Assembly (NCBI GenBank): GCA_947310385.1 | Contig: OX371225.1 | Location: 299,150,370 to 299,214,369 of the forward strand | Length of the DNA: 64,000 bases | Source: Nephrotoma appendiculata | Lineage: Eukaryota > Arthropoda > Insecta > Diptera > Tipulidae | Direction: 5' to 3' | In this document: one piece after another, positions 1-11,934 of the stretch | Position numbering within the stretch: position 1 is the stretch's first letter | Layout: every line of letters begins with the position of its first letter | Notes under the pieces: model-generated | What the model was told of the DNA's origin: nothing | Databases searched by the model: none | What the model saw: only the letters and a program-made list of their open reading frames with translations | Program-made: the position numbers and the translations under genes

Positions 1-12
1 ATTTGTTTCGAA

Positions 13-1104
13 TTATTTTAATTTTGGAGGTTTATCATGAATGAGATTGCCTCGAATTATAAATATTTCATTACATCCGACACAATTTACGCAACTGTTT
101 ACATTGAGGCTCATGTTTGACGGAATAACTACATCCCCCGTTACGGTACTCGGTGTTTCGGTACACGAACAAGATTGTGACATGTCATCAGAACAAGCTC
201 CTGGTTTATTCAAATTTTCAGCACAATAGATAATGCGTAAAATTTTGGCACAGTGTGGACACTTAAGACAGCGACCGATGAGATCCGGGTCGTGCTCCTT
301 GTCCGATCTAACACTGTCGATGTCATCATTTATTGTTGTACAATCAGAAATGCTATCATATTCCTTGCTTTTATGTAAACAGTTTATGTCCATACAATCC
401 TTCATACATTTAGCTAATTTCTCCAGATCACATCGTACAGAGCTCAAAATAATCGGTTTGTTAGGATTGTTAATAAGTAGAAATTTAGCTAGTGCGAGAA
501 TTGGTTCTTCCGGTCGCGTTTTTGAGATCATAAATATACCTTTGAACAGCAACGGATTAACATATCGTTGCAAGTAACAGTGTGCCTCGTCATCACGAAT
601 TATTGGCTCAATAACCATATTCGGAAAGAAAAACTTAACTTCAAAACGTGCCTTATCTTCATCCTGACTGCCATGCAACAAATTATGGAAATAATTTGTT
701 GCATTTCCGTATACAGCTCGTAAACTCCCCGGCCATTTTACCTGAGCCTCTACCACACTTTCCGGCCCCATTAAAATTTTCCAATATTTAATCGCCTTAA
801 CTTTGGACAAACACATCACATAAATCGGCCCAGAACTAAGCGCGACCACTTTCATAGGATAATCAGTGGTACCATACTCAGATTGATAAAATTCCGATGC
901 TTGTTCAAATGTCATTTTGACTTGCATTCGCTGGTTGATTTGAAACCCGGCTAAATAAATCCGGTTTATAATTTCTTCGATAAATTGAAGGCCATCTGGT
1001 TTTATGATTGCAAGCGTTTTTTCAATTTTATCCGGATCAGGATCTTGACTGTACTCCTTGAAAATGCGTTGAGCAATTTTTCTAGACGTTACCGGTTCGT
1101 ACAT
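13..1104 (-). CDS. NME5-like nucleoside diphosphate kinase-domain protein with DPY-30-like motif and Cys-rich tail
   Basis: Single open frame of 363 codons from ATG at 1104-1102 to TAA at 15-13. Residues ~29-166 form a nucleoside diphosphate kinase domain: KPDG at ~35-38, and the active-site block NLLHGSQ places the phosphoacceptor His at residue 144. Residues ~182-216 (YVNPLLFKGI ... NNPNKP) match the DPY-30-like dimerisation motif that follows the NDK domain in NME5. Known of the family: NME5 is a radial-spoke or axonemal component of motile cilia and sperm tails, with weak or doubtful kinase activity. Odd here: vertebrate NME5 ends near the DPY-30 motif at about 210 residues, but this frame continues ~145 residues, with CxxC clusters at 279-285 and 338-344 that could bind zinc. 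No intron is visible. The 3' UTR lies outside the window. The NME5 assignment is by motif order and recalled family features, not a search. Confidence 0.87.
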   Translation of the reverse strand: MYEPVTSRKIAQRIFKEYSQDPDPDKIEKTLAIIKPDGLQFIEEIINRIYLAGFQINQRMQVKMTFEQASEFYQSEYGTTDYPMKVVALSSGPIYVMCLSKVKAIKYWKILMGPESVVEAQVKWPGSLRAVYGNATNYFHNLLHGSQDEDKARFEVKFFFPNMVIEPIIRDDEAHCYLQRYVNPLLFKGIFMISKTRPEEPILALAKFLLINNPNKPIILSSVRCDLEKLAKCMKDCMDINCLHKSKEYDSISDCTTINDDIDSVRSDKEHDPDLIGRCLKCPHCAKILRIIYCAENLNKPGACSDDMSQSCSCTETPSTVTGDVVIPSNMSLNVNSCVNCVGCNEIFIIRGNLIHDKPPKLK

Positions 1105-1570
1105 TTCGATTTTTTTTTATTCGTGTGTAAAGATTCTAAAAAACAGTTGAAATCACTGAAATATGCGGCAAGATTGCTAAGTGATATTTTTCGAGTGCCG
1201 CAGGGTTCTAGGTTTGACTAATATTTTTTCATTTTTACGGTTTTAATACAACCAACCGAATTACGAGTTTGTATTACGAGGACTGGGCAAGTCCTTTTTA
1301 CGGTTTTTAAAATTTTGCCGGAACCTGATAAGTCAGTAAAAATTTTGGGGACTTTACACCACTCTTTTCCCGCGAAACTTGTTTTTCTCAACAGGGGCGG
1401 CGTGTAGCGTAATTCTGTCTCTATATGTCTACAAACACATGTAGAGACAGAATTGCTACAAATTCGTCACTTTCCGTTTATGAGCACGACTTTCATAGAA
1501 TGACATTGTAAGCTTTGGTGCTACCGAGCTTTACTCTTTTCGCATTTAATTTTACCAATTTTTAAATTCA
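1105..1570. other. Upstream flank of the NME5-like gene, no gene seen
   Basis: AT-rich DNA 5' of the minus-strand gene; its promoter must lie here or further right, but I see no convincing core element. The only structure is a short inverted repeat at 1411-1454, listed separately. Confidence 0.4.
1411..1454. repeat. 18-bp inverted repeat (hairpin)
   Basis: AATTCTGTCTCTATATGT at 1411-1428 faces its near-perfect reverse complement at 1437-1454, with one mismatch and a short spacer. It is ~300 bp upstream of the NME5-like start. Whether it acts in RNA or is a foldback remnant cannot be told from sequence. Confidence 0.75.
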
Positions 1571-2200
1571 AGGGACGTGTGGGTCAAAACTTTTTAAAAT
1601 ATTAGTTTATTTTCTACTCAAACTCTTCTCAAAATATGTTTTTAAAAGTTTTTATTTTTTAAATGTTATTTGAGTCAAATCATTGAAATATTTACTAAAA
1701 TTCATTTTCACTCAAATTTTGATTCTGAAATTTTACTCAAAATATATATAAAAATTGTGCACTCAAACTTTTATACATATTTAACTTAATCATGTTCAAT
1801 TTTTGAATTTTAATTAAAGTGTGAATCAAAAATATTTTGGAATTTATTCACATTTCACTCAAATTTTTATGATATACAAATACAACATTCAAAAGTGTAT
1901 TAACAATCGAATTGGTATCATATCCAAATATGTTATGACTGGTTCTTCCTTTAATACATATTAATTTAATCTAATCTATGTTTGGAGTGAAATATTAATC
2001 AAAACTCGTTTTCATTCAAACCTTGATTTATAACTTTCACTCAAAATAAAATATTTTGAGTGACATTTGAATTTAAATATGTATTATTGAATCATGACAT
2101 TTACTCAAAATTTTGAAATTGTTTGGAACATTTGTGTGAAATTTGAATTTTTAGTTTAGAATCAAAATGCGAATCAAAATATTGTAACGAACAAATTATA
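1570..2200. repeat. AT-rich degenerate repeat with recurring ACTCAAA/TTTTGA motifs
   Basis: The heptamer ACTCAAA or close variants (ACTCAAAATTTT, GAATCAAAA) recurs a dozen or more times in both orientations over about 600 bp, with irregular spacing. It looks like a decayed short-period repeat. No coding content is seen. Confidence 0.5.
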
Positions 2201-2294
2201 CTACACACAGATTTAACACTTGGTTGCTGAGTAGTTCAAGATCAACGCAGACATGCATTATAAGTTTGATCGATCTATATAAGCTGTTGAAATC

Positions 2295-2910
2295 TCAAGA
2301 TGCGTCTTGTAATGAAGAGAAAAATGTTCTGTTGAGAAAACGCTTGAGCACAGGGAATTCCCTACGAATTTTGTAACCATTTTGGAAAAGAAGCAACTTC
2401 AACGAAACGGTTGGAAGCGATCATTCGGGCAAGCACAGGTTTTCTTGTGGGTAAATGAAAAACTGAAACGCAGGATCGTGATGGCTAACCTGCATCAACA
2501 GCTTTAGGGTGGAAGCGCAATTCAAGACATTTTCATCCTTGAACACTGGATATCCGGAGAGCCTGATCGTGCATTTGTAGTTGCCCTCGTATCGCTCTTA
2601 TCAAGCCAATGAACGACAACCAAAAAACAAACTTCGATTTTTCACCTTTTTTACTCGTGTATATATGTGTGCTTCCTTATCCATGTGTATGTATTTGTTT
2701 GCTTACAATTTATTCCAATTGATGTCCCTTTCATTCTTCTATTGTACTTGCATCTCATAATTTTAGGAAATCGTTGTTAATGGAAATTATGTGGATTTGG
2801 ATCCTGAACTCACGCAAATATTATATGATTACAAAATTCTCTATTTCACAACAAACAATCGTGCGGAATTGCCGCGACTCATCTTTTACGGATTACGAAC
2901 CAAGTAACAA
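2295..2910 (+). pseudogene. Possible gene remnant or uncharacterised exons
   Basis: Two protein-like segments lie here. The first (about 2330-2610) reads in one frame through segments such as VTILEKKQLQRNGWKRSFG, with one internal TAG. The second follows a pyrimidine-rich tract and an AG acceptor at about 2766 and encodes about 47 residues, including LDPELTQILYDYK and ending PRLIFYGLRTK before TAA. An AATAAA lies at about 3054. I recognise no family. It may be a decayed gene, a transposon piece or chance open frames. Confidence 0.2.
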
Positions 2911-3060
2911 CCTCTACAAAATGCCCGGTTACAGTCTATGTACCACCACGTAATTATTAATTTAACTATCGACGTGCTAACAAAGCAACATTTCGTTGCA
3001 GTTTAATATGTTGAGGTTAGTACTCTACCTAATCTCATTATCTCGGTGATATCTAAATAA

Positions 3061-5585
3061 AGATGAAAATTTTAACATACACATGTTTCTCTTTATAGTT
3101 CTAATAAATAAATAATATAAACGGGAGCAGTTTATATCTTTCTCATCCAACATAAAGAATCCCCCATGTAATCGCGTAACAAGATTATCAAACTTTATTC
3201 CAAAAAAAAAAAAAAATGCCTGTAGCGACTTCGAATATATAAAAAGATTTCAATTGATTACCAACCAAAAACTTAGACATCTTGTATTTACGTTCTTCTT
3301 AAAAGGTTTCGGCGAAGCAAATGAAAGAATTTCAAATATTCACAAAATAGATTTTTATCTATTAGATTTAAAAGCAAAATGCCAAAAAGCTCTGTTAAGC
3401 TCTTTATTGTTTAGTTTTGTTCGTGGTTTAGACAACGAAAGTTTTCTTTGTACACCAATCCTATTTACCATACCAAAAAAATACCATCAACTTCTTGAAA
3501 CCAAATCAAATGAACGAATCTAATAATCCAAAAAAATAAAAAATAAAATTAAGCTTCTTTGTGCTTTATTTTATATCAAATACAACAACAAAAAATAAAA
3601 CACATGAAAGAAAGGCGCTTTGTTATTTTCATTATTTTGATAACTTTTTAGCTGATGAGACGGGAATGTTACAAAATTATGGGAAAATATAATGGCAATA
3701 ATCATATATACTTTAAACTCGTGAAAATGGGTGGGAAATGTAGATGTATATAACCCACCCGTGTAAACCCACATAAATATACAAAAATACATGTGCGACA
3801 CTAATATCAATTGGTAAAAATAAGTATGGGAGAAAAATTCTCTCCACAACACTAATATTGTTTGATATCAAAAATTTTCTTCTATACATATTTCAAAAAT
3901 GTACGAGCTATTTTGTTGACTTGTACGAGTATGTGCAGAACCTACACACTAACACATAATGAATTATACAAAGGAGCTGTAATATAAACTCGTCACATGA
4001 ACACAAACAAAAACTACATCAAATACGCCACAGGTGATGTACATATTTCGGCTATATAGTTTCGTCTCCTTTGAGGAAAACTCGAATACCATAAAAACAA
4101 ACGAAACATTTGGAAAAACTATTTTAAAAGTTTTTCCGGAAAAGCATACGATGAACGATATCCGTAAGATGCGGGAGGAAAAGTAGAAAATTACTAAGTT
4201 TTCCATATCAATTTTTTGTTTTCTACGTTTATATTCGTCAAGAGGATAAATTATTGTTCTTAGGGCAAAGTGTTTTTTATGGTCGGTTCTCGCTTGTTGT
4301 TTTTATTGAGGTGGGAAAACAGGAATTTTATATTTTCTGCTTATTCGAGAAATGAAAATAGCGATGAAAATTTATAATACATAAATTATTGTCCGTTTGA
4401 AAGATGATTTATATGGTGTAATATTGTGAAAATTGTTGTTTGGGTGGAAATTTTTGTTACCTGGCATAAATATTTCAAAGTCAGTTTTTGTACGTCTTGG
4501 GTTCACTAAACTTGATTACCATTTTATTAAAACTGAAAAACATGACCTAGATTGCACGGATATGTAGCACGTGTATTGTGCATTATTGAATACAATCTGA
4601 TTTTCAGCCAAAATTGAACGACATAGCCGAAACTATATGAAATTGGAGAACTTTGTCAACCTTGCGCACCATCTAAAATTATAAAGTTTTTTGGAAACCG
4701 CAATTTTATGAAATTATACGAAAACAATGAAATTATCCAAACAGTTGTACAATACCATAGCCAGCTGGAACTACAAACCCCAGGGGTTCATACTCCAGAA
4801 CCATTTGTCGCTTGCGTAATAAGCCGATCTTAGCCGATGCCATTACAATTGTGCAGGAATCAGCATATGCTAGCAAAGACCCGAAAATTCTACTATAGGA
4901 ATTCAGTAGGAACAATCCGGACCGTTCATTTTATAATGCACTACCATTGAAACCATGCCAGACGGAACAATATATAAGCCAGCCGGAACCATAGAAAGCG
5001 AGTCGAAACTATTTGTCAAATATATTTTAAATACTTCTGCAACATAACGTTTTTCCTCGGTGGCGCTGCATCCATTGAAATAATTTGCCCATCGACAATG
5101 GTCTTCCACATAATTCGTTCTGCACGAAGTGGGCGCCAGACGAGATTAACAAGAGTTTGAAAATCATGTTCAATCATGGATCTGTCTTTTGATCAGATCA
5201 TTTCTACACCTAATAAACTTTTGTTGTATTGTGTGTTGCCTATTAAAATTTTTTCACGTGTTTGCAATCTCGCGATAGCTATTTATTTGGTTTTTGCCTT
5301 GTTGATATGGTTGTCGATTTGTTGGGCTATTATTTTCATCGAGAGCAGAAGTTTTCTGAGAGACATGATGTAACGAACTAACTATCACCTTGCGTTTAGA
5401 GGTGATGTTCATCTATTAACATTTATCCTTCTACACAGCCGATTAGAGTGTTTTCTCGCTTTCATGTAATCGTTGCGAAACCGCCTTGTTGATTGAGAAT
5501 GGTTTAGATGTACTTTTGCCTAGATTTGCCGATGAAGCATTTATTATAACCAATTTCATTATATTCTTTTTTTCTTTCATAGAAT
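3061..5585. other. Intergenic DNA, no gene supported
   Basis: AT-rich sequence with a poly-A run near 3200-3216. Open frames here are short and of low complexity. Segments at 4730-5000 repeat phrases such as CCAGCTGGAAC and CCAGCCGGAACC, suggesting a decayed short repeat. No known family was recognised. Confidence 0.4.
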
Positions 5586-5589
5586 TGTG

Positions 5590-5820
5590 TAAGTGGTTGG
5601 ATGTCTAGGTTTTATTTAGCCTCGAACTTAGTATTAAAACCATCTTTGATACTAGAAAAATGCCTATTGGACACGAGGATGTAATCGATATGATTGACCG
5701 TAGCTCCATCGTTTGATTTCCACGTGCCTTTATGAATGCATGGGCATGGGAAGTATGTGCTGACTACCACCAGATTATATATACTATATTCTTTAACTCG
5801 GCGTCTACATATCGTCAAAT
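5590..5820 (-). pseudogene. LINE endonuclease fragment (RTE/R4-like)
   Basis: The minus-strand frame reads NLVVVSTYFPCPCIHKGTW, then SNDGATVNHIDYILVSNR and FSSIKD. This pattern (LVVxxT, HKxTW, DG..NxIDYILV, SSIxD) is the C-terminal half of the apurinic/apyrimidinic-type endonuclease of RTE- and R4-like non-LTR retrotransposons, which nicks target DNA. The fragment is only about 70 codons long, lacks the N-terminal catalytic motifs and has no reverse transcriptase next to it, so it is a fossil. The clade is uncertain. Confidence 0.6.
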
Positions 5821-6082
5821 TGGTACCGAATTAGAATTTGATGTGAAAAATAAATCTTACTTTCCCGCATGTTTGGAAAAATCTGAGTGTATTACAAAAT
5901 TCTAAAACATTTAAAGATCCTTAACTCGGCCTGACTGGATCGTACAGGAATTATCAAAATTGTTTTAAATTAAACGCGATTTTAGATGAGTATTTAATTA
6001 AATCTAAAGCTTCCTTCTCTTAAAAGTCCTATCGATCGATTCGTTTCATTGAGTTTTGCCATCATAGTATTCATCACCGAAA

Positions 6083-6120
6083 ACTCTCTCCCTCTCTCTC
6101 TCTCTTTCTCCCTTTCTCTA
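6083..6120. repeat. (TC)n microsatellite
   Basis: Imperfect CT/CCT/TTTC tract. No function implied. Confidence 0.85.
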
Positions 6121-6360
6121 TTTTTTCACAGAAATATCTCTATTTCGACGATTTTTCCTTCAAATACATTTTTTTAATTTCTTAGGGAATTTATAATTCC
6201 CAGAACTTTTTTACCAGTATTTGTGGCTCAATTGAGTAGTTTTCAACTCTGTTTTCTCAGCCCACCCAACTTATGGGCACCCTGGGTTTCTTTTCGCTTG
6301 GGTTTACAAGGAAGGATATTCTTCTCGTAGAATCGTATTATTGCTTTTCGAGGTACATCG

Positions 6361-6415
6361 ACAATAAAGATGTGTGCGAAGGAATGTAGAAATCCTTCGC
6401 ACACATCTTTATTGT
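6361..6415. repeat. Perfect 23-bp inverted repeat with 9-nt loop
   Basis: Arm 6361-6383 (ACAATAAAGATGTGTGCGAA then GGA) is exactly the reverse complement of 6393-6415, separated by ATGTAGAAA. Perfect stems of this length are rare by chance. It could be a miniature foldback, a quasi-palindrome corrected to perfection, or a small-RNA hairpin; sequence alone does not decide. Confidence 0.85.
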
Positions 6416-6479
6416 TGAAGAATACTTTAAAATGGGCCTGCATAAGGTACCAGTTGGAAGCTGACACCTTTGCGGTTCA

Positions 6480-6720
6480 TTAACCTATATTAATAACCAA
6501 GTTCCAAGGACGTTGCGCCCAACACAATTTATTCGATACTTTAGTATGAAGGGGGAAACCACAACACTGCTTATCCTACCTATCGCTATTTTTATTTTGC
6601 TCTGAGTTTCGTTTGGTGTAACTGCGGTTGCTTAACATTTTGCGTTCAAACTATGTTACTTCATTCAGCGGTGGTCGGACAAAACTACAACTACGCTAAT
6701 CCAGTCGACAACGAAATCAG
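6480..6720 (+). repeat. LTR-like dispersed repeat related to 29.2 kb
   Basis: The stretch from about 6585 (TTTATTTTG, GTAACTGCGGTTGCTTA, ..CAGTCGACAACGAAA) aligns by eye, with many substitutions, to 29205-29330, which sits upstream of a retroviral-type primer site. A primer-site-like TTGCGCCCAAC lies at about 6512. I read it as a decayed solo LTR or leader fragment of a related Ty3/gypsy element. Confidence 0.4.
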
Positions 6721-9150
6721 AATTTAAAAAAAGCTTTTTTTTGACAACCAGTCGGAATTCAAGTCTTTTTTTAATTCGTAAACAATTTCAGGAACTGCTG
6801 GGTCAGTGCATTACAAGACTCATCAATTTGTTGGTAAAACGGCTGAAGATCCTGTTGCTTAAGGCGTTCAAACTAGACATGATAATGCGCAGTTTCACAC
6901 TTTTTGATGTATTATAGTACTCGCTGTTTTGTCAAACCGTTATTTGAATAATATTTTTAATGGATTCATGTTTCTTGATTGACCCATGAATTTATGGGAC
7001 GGTCGAGGAAACAACCTCTTGATACTTGTAGTGAACTTAAATAATTTGTCTCGTTTGTTTCTTCGTTAGCTTCGTTGTATAATTTCCATGAAGAAGTTCA
7101 TCTCTACGTTCTCTAAGTTCCTTAGAAACCTACAACAACTCTTTCGTTCTACTTATACCGCGTTAATTATTAATTAAAAAAATTTAAATGTGTGTGGGAA
7201 TATTTCTGGTTTATTCGGCAATATTCCAGTAGTGGGTAGTATTAAGTAAATATTAGCAAATTAATCAGAGATTTTATAAATTAGTTGAGATAAAATCCAT
7301 AAAAATAGAATTGTAGGTAATTTTTACCTAATCTATAATTTTGTATGTTTTTACAACAATGTGTCCTTAAAAGCATGTCCTATATCTAAAAGTAACAATA
7401 TTGTGAAATATGAAAAGGAAAGTACGAGCTTAAAAGGATTTATTTAAACGTATCAGCTTTGTCACGTCGCGCGTCATAAAAATTGAAAAATTTCTTCAAT
7501 TTGATTTTCCACTTTGCTAATCGTTCCACATCACTTTTCCCGCGCTGAAATTGTATTCATAATCTTCACGTACACTTATTTAATTACACAGCAAATAGAC
7601 ACACACGCACACACACACTCAAATGCTGATTTCGTAATTTTCATGTTTTCATTAAAAGAAAATTGCGTACTGTTTTGATCTGAGGATAGGACGAGTAAAA
7701 AAATCCTAATTCGACATCAAAGCGGAAATATTTAAATTTCCCAGGATTTTGCTTTATTTGATATAGACCCACATTCGAGCTACAACGAAAAGTCAGAAAT
7801 CTAATTATTTTTGGTATACCGTAATGTATTTTATATACCACAAAAGATCTGCGTGCGTGCTACTAATTAAGATGCGTGCGAGAAATTCAATTTCGATTTT
7901 TCTGTTCAATGAGGTTTCCTTTTAATGAAATCGTGCGGGACTTTATACATGTCGTATGTATCTGCGTATGTATATACATGTGTGTGTGTGTGTGCGAGCT
8001 TACATTTAAAATTTTTCATCAGAATAGAATAAATTCTATAAACTCACTCGCTACAAAGATATTATCCCAATCGCAAACAGAAATAAAAAAATATTTTAAA
8101 CGTGTTTTGCGTATATAAATCCATCCATTTACAACATGGTTTTGTATTACATATTACATAAAATTTATGTACGTTGTTAGAACGATTTTTTGTGCTTTTG
8201 GTTTTAACACAAGCATGTACATATATTTTGGGTTCTGTTGAATTGTGTTAAATTGAACAACACAATTCATTCAACCAAAACATAAAAATATCGCAAAAAC
8301 AATGAAAACAGAAAAATATGCGCTGGATACATACAACATCCCAAATCCCGCAACCCTCTCTCCTCATAAAAAACTTGAAAAGCACAAAAAATAAAGTTTA
8401 CAATTTAGATTTTGGTGTGCGTGTTAAATATTATGAATTTGTCGGGAGGCTGTTTTGTTACGGGCACACAAAACTATTTGGTGAATAATCAATCATTTAG
8501 GGTGTTTCGAATTTTCTTTTTTGGTTCGTTGCCGCTGATGCTTTTAAAATGATAAATTTTCAAAACTATATATAAATTCAAATACAGTGATTGTGATTGA
8601 TATGAATAGATATTGATATATGTATAGACGAGCTAGGAAAGTGTGATGGTATATTTTTCCAACAACGGATCATAATGAAATTTTATTTTAAAGCGCTGTT
8701 AGGAGATCGATCCACGAAACGAAAATTGACAATAAATAGCGCCAAAAGAAGAACATTCCCAAAAAGGTTAAAACATACAAGTACCTATATGGTAAAAGAA
8801 AGTCGGGAGTTGGTCAAATCTATTGTTATCAAAGCCGCATTTATTGGAATTCTGGTATGAGAAAAAGAATTTTTTTTTATTTGCAGTCAATGGAATGTTT
8901 GGTGAAATTGTTTGGAATAATAAACGCATGTTCATTACCTTTGTAGATTTGAGTCTAATTTTAAATTTAACGAAAGTAACCAATAGTTATGAATTTTATA
9001 AATTTCAGGTAATTTCTTTATTTGTACAGCATCGCTTTCTCTTTGATTGTTTATACTACCATAAGTTACTAATCTAAACATATCTAATAAATTTGTACCT
9101 CCAGTAACTTATTGGAATTACATCTAAAATCAAATCAAAACAATATCAAT
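6720..9150. other. Intergenic DNA, no gene supported
   Basis: AT-rich DNA with a short (TG)n tract near 7979-7993. Short open frames show no recognisable domain. Confidence 0.4.
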
Positions 9151-9570
9151 CATTTCCGGAAAATCATATTTGCCTTGTGCTGTCCTCTTAGTAATTGTAT
9201 AAGCTCTTACTATTATAAACTCAAAACGGTATCAATACTATCCGACAAATGGTATTCCTTGGAGAATAGTAATTAATAATTTTTACATTGTGCCATAAAG
9301 AAGCTGGCCGATTGCAGTATCCCCCATACGACTGGTACTGTCCGGCTGGCTACAGTTAGTCCTTATCATGGGCGAAATAAACAATTCCGGCAAATCATAT
9401 TCATAGAAGAATGGCACGCTTTTCTCATATCTTTAGAAGGGGCTATATGGAACCTGGCTTTTTGCGCTAATTCATAATATAGAGTTGATACTGTCCTTTT
9501 AGTCTTTGTAAGACCTAACTTTGTTGTCTTTGTAAGAACTAACTAAAAACAGTATTAATAATTTCAAACA
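9150..9570. repeat. Degenerate direct duplication
   Basis: Two copies of a phrase beginning CCGGAAAATCATATT / CCGGCAAATCATATT (about 9158 and 9391) are each followed by TGTCCTCTTAGTAATTGTA / TGTCCTTTTAGTCTTTGTA and by AAAACGGTATCAATA / AAAACAGTATTAATA. They are diverged copies of one unit, about 230 bp apart. Confidence 0.5.
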
Positions 9571-9676
9571 ATTTCAAATCAAAATAAAATAATAAATACC
9601 TACAAATCACAATTACTTCTCTAGAGGACAACAAATTCCCATTATTTTTACATACGTAGAGTACAAAAACATTAAC

Positions 9677-9756
9677 TAACCCCTTAAGGACCGTTTTTTT
9701 TAATTACATATCGTATGTCCCGAGATATCTCGGGTTTAATCCTTAAGGCGTTAAAT
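9677..9756. mobile_element. Miniature foldback with TTAA-like ends
   Basis: Left end TAACCCCTTAAGGACC and right end ATCCTTAAGGCGTTAA are inverted relatives, and the centre holds the perfect 16-bp palindrome CCCGAGATATCTCGGG at 9719-9734. The ~80-bp unit resembles a very short piggyBac-type non-autonomous element with TTAA ends. The class is inferred from the ends only. Confidence 0.4.
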
Positions 9757-11390
9757 GAAAATATCAGAGATGAATATTTTGTTGTAAAAAATTTTAAAAA
9801 ATTGTTTCGCCTTATGCAAATTTAAATGGAAAAAACTGAGATGAGATGAAATAGTATTGTTTGAGGAAATTTTAGTTTTTTCTGGGACGAAAAGCTGGGC
9901 TAACTTCATATGCTTCATAATTCCTATAAAAAGCAGGATTATTTTCAAATATTCCATTCAAAATGTCATGCGGTCTGTAAGCCTCCATAAAGATACCATG
10001 GCAGCCAACCTGTTAACATTTTTAATTGTACTAAAATTTAAATGTCCCAATATCAGCTGTGTAGGAGAAATTTCCCGTCGTTTGCTTGTAAATGTCTCAA
10101 TACTGGATATGGTGGCTTAGTATAAGTGAACATCCGATAGGTATAAAAAACGATGTTGATCGTTTGGCGGGACAGTACAAGACAGAGCAAAAGTCAGTCA
10201 ATAATAGTCAGTTGTGAATAAAGTTAAAACAATAATTTATAAATTGTGTGGCACAATTCGCCTAGAAAAAAAACCAAAAATGTTTAGTGTTTAAAACACT
10301 TTTTTTTTGCTGTTGTTTAATTAAGATGCTTAAAGCCAACATAAGTTTTTAAAAAACAAAAAAATCTATGGTAACCTAAGTCAAATACCATGTAAATAAA
10401 AATTACCTTTTAGTGTAGATTAGTTAAACATTTATATATAACATTAATTCAGTGACATGCTAGTAATAATTTGCTTTTTGAATTGTGTTAATGAAGTGCA
10501 AAATTATCTTGATTTGGGTTCAATGAACTGTTTAAGTTGTACCAAAATTGTTTAAAATTAAAGCCAGCAAAGTAAAACTGTATTAAGTATATATAAGAAA
10601 TACTGTGTTATCTAGAATAGTTAATTACATATTATGTTATAAAATCAATCTGGTGTATATAATAATAAAAAAAAAGTTAATTAAATTATAAAATTATAAT
10701 ATTGCTGTTCTACGAAATAAAAGTCGTACAATAAAAACAATCAAAAATACTTGTATGGTCAAATAACACCATTTACCATTTATACATATACATCGGTGAG
10801 AAACAAATAAAAATCAAACAAAAACATCTGATTGATTTTCAATGAAAAAAGCAAGAAAAACAAAATAATTTCATCTCGCTTTGGATGATAACGTATTATG
10901 TATAATATGGAAAATATTATCAACATGGTGGCTGCCACGATTCAACAGCACGCGCAGTGAGTCAACAATTTCTTTCTGTATCAATTTTTGATTATATTAT
11001 AATATTTATTTAATTTATTAACCGATGATTTTTGTGTATATTTAGTCTTTTTCAATTATAGTTTTATATACTTAAATTTATTAATTTGTTAGTACTTAAT
11101 TATTTTGGCCATGCGCATGCGTAATTTAGGTAAATTAATATCCTTTATTTATTAGTCTAATAACAATTCCTTGTAATTATTTTGCTTGCTCTAATTAATT
11201 TTCTTCAAGTCTTTATTTATTAATAATAAAAACCATCTAAGTTGTTAAAATCTAAAATGGCTACTTTTGCATTTCATTTCATCGTTTTGTATTAATTGTG
11301 TATGTGACTTGAGCATGAAATAGTTTTTTCGAGTTTAATGTGAACATAGGTAAGCGTAAGTATTAAAATGGAGGGTTGCAATTCTTTTTT
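9757..11390. other. AT-rich intergenic DNA; possible LTR 3' end near 10.2 kb
   Basis: No gene is supported. The segment 10165-10262 (GACAGAGCAAAAGTCAGTC, then GTGAATAAAG, then TGTGTGGCACAATTCGCC) looks like the R/U5 end of an LTR with a polyadenylation hexamer, but no matching second LTR or coding region was found. Confidence 0.3.
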
Positions 11391-11559
11391 TTTTTCGTTT
11401 GTTCGGCGGTTTACGTACCATCTTATTATACCTCAACATCATTGGAACCACCCCAGGCTGAGCAGCTAGAACAAAACAAACCGCGTTGAGGAAGAATAGG
11501 ATGAAAGAAATTTTTATAACACGATGGGTGTCCCTATATGGAGGCCTGTTGTGTTACAG

Positions 11560-11576
11560 TGGCGCCCAAATACGTG
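11560..11576 (+). promoter_or_regulatory. Retroelement primer-binding site (tRNA-Lys type)
   Basis: TGGCGCCCAAATACGTG follows TTACAG. TGGCGCCCAA is the usual tRNA-Lys-complementary start of minus-strand synthesis in many gypsy elements. Only the first ten bases match well. Confidence 0.6.
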
Positions 11577-11934
11577 TCGCGGACAATTCGGTAGCTCACT
11601 GTTTTATTACAGTATTAATCAATTACAACTCTGTATTTTACATTTTGATTTTGTTCTTGTCGTATATACTGCTTCTCTAATTATTTCGGTATAATTTCTT
11701 CATATCACCGCATTAACTCTCCATTTTGGATTTATTGATTTTAATGTTATAACTATATGAAGAACACGTTTTAATTTTATAATTATCGGAGGATTGAACA
11801 GATAGTCAGCAGTATTATCGCTGGTGATTCTTCCATTTTGATTTTATTACATGCAACGGTTCTCTTTTCAATTTATTTCGGTATTTCTTTTCTTCATATT
11901 ATCGCGTTACTTCCCCATAATTTGGGTTATTGGA

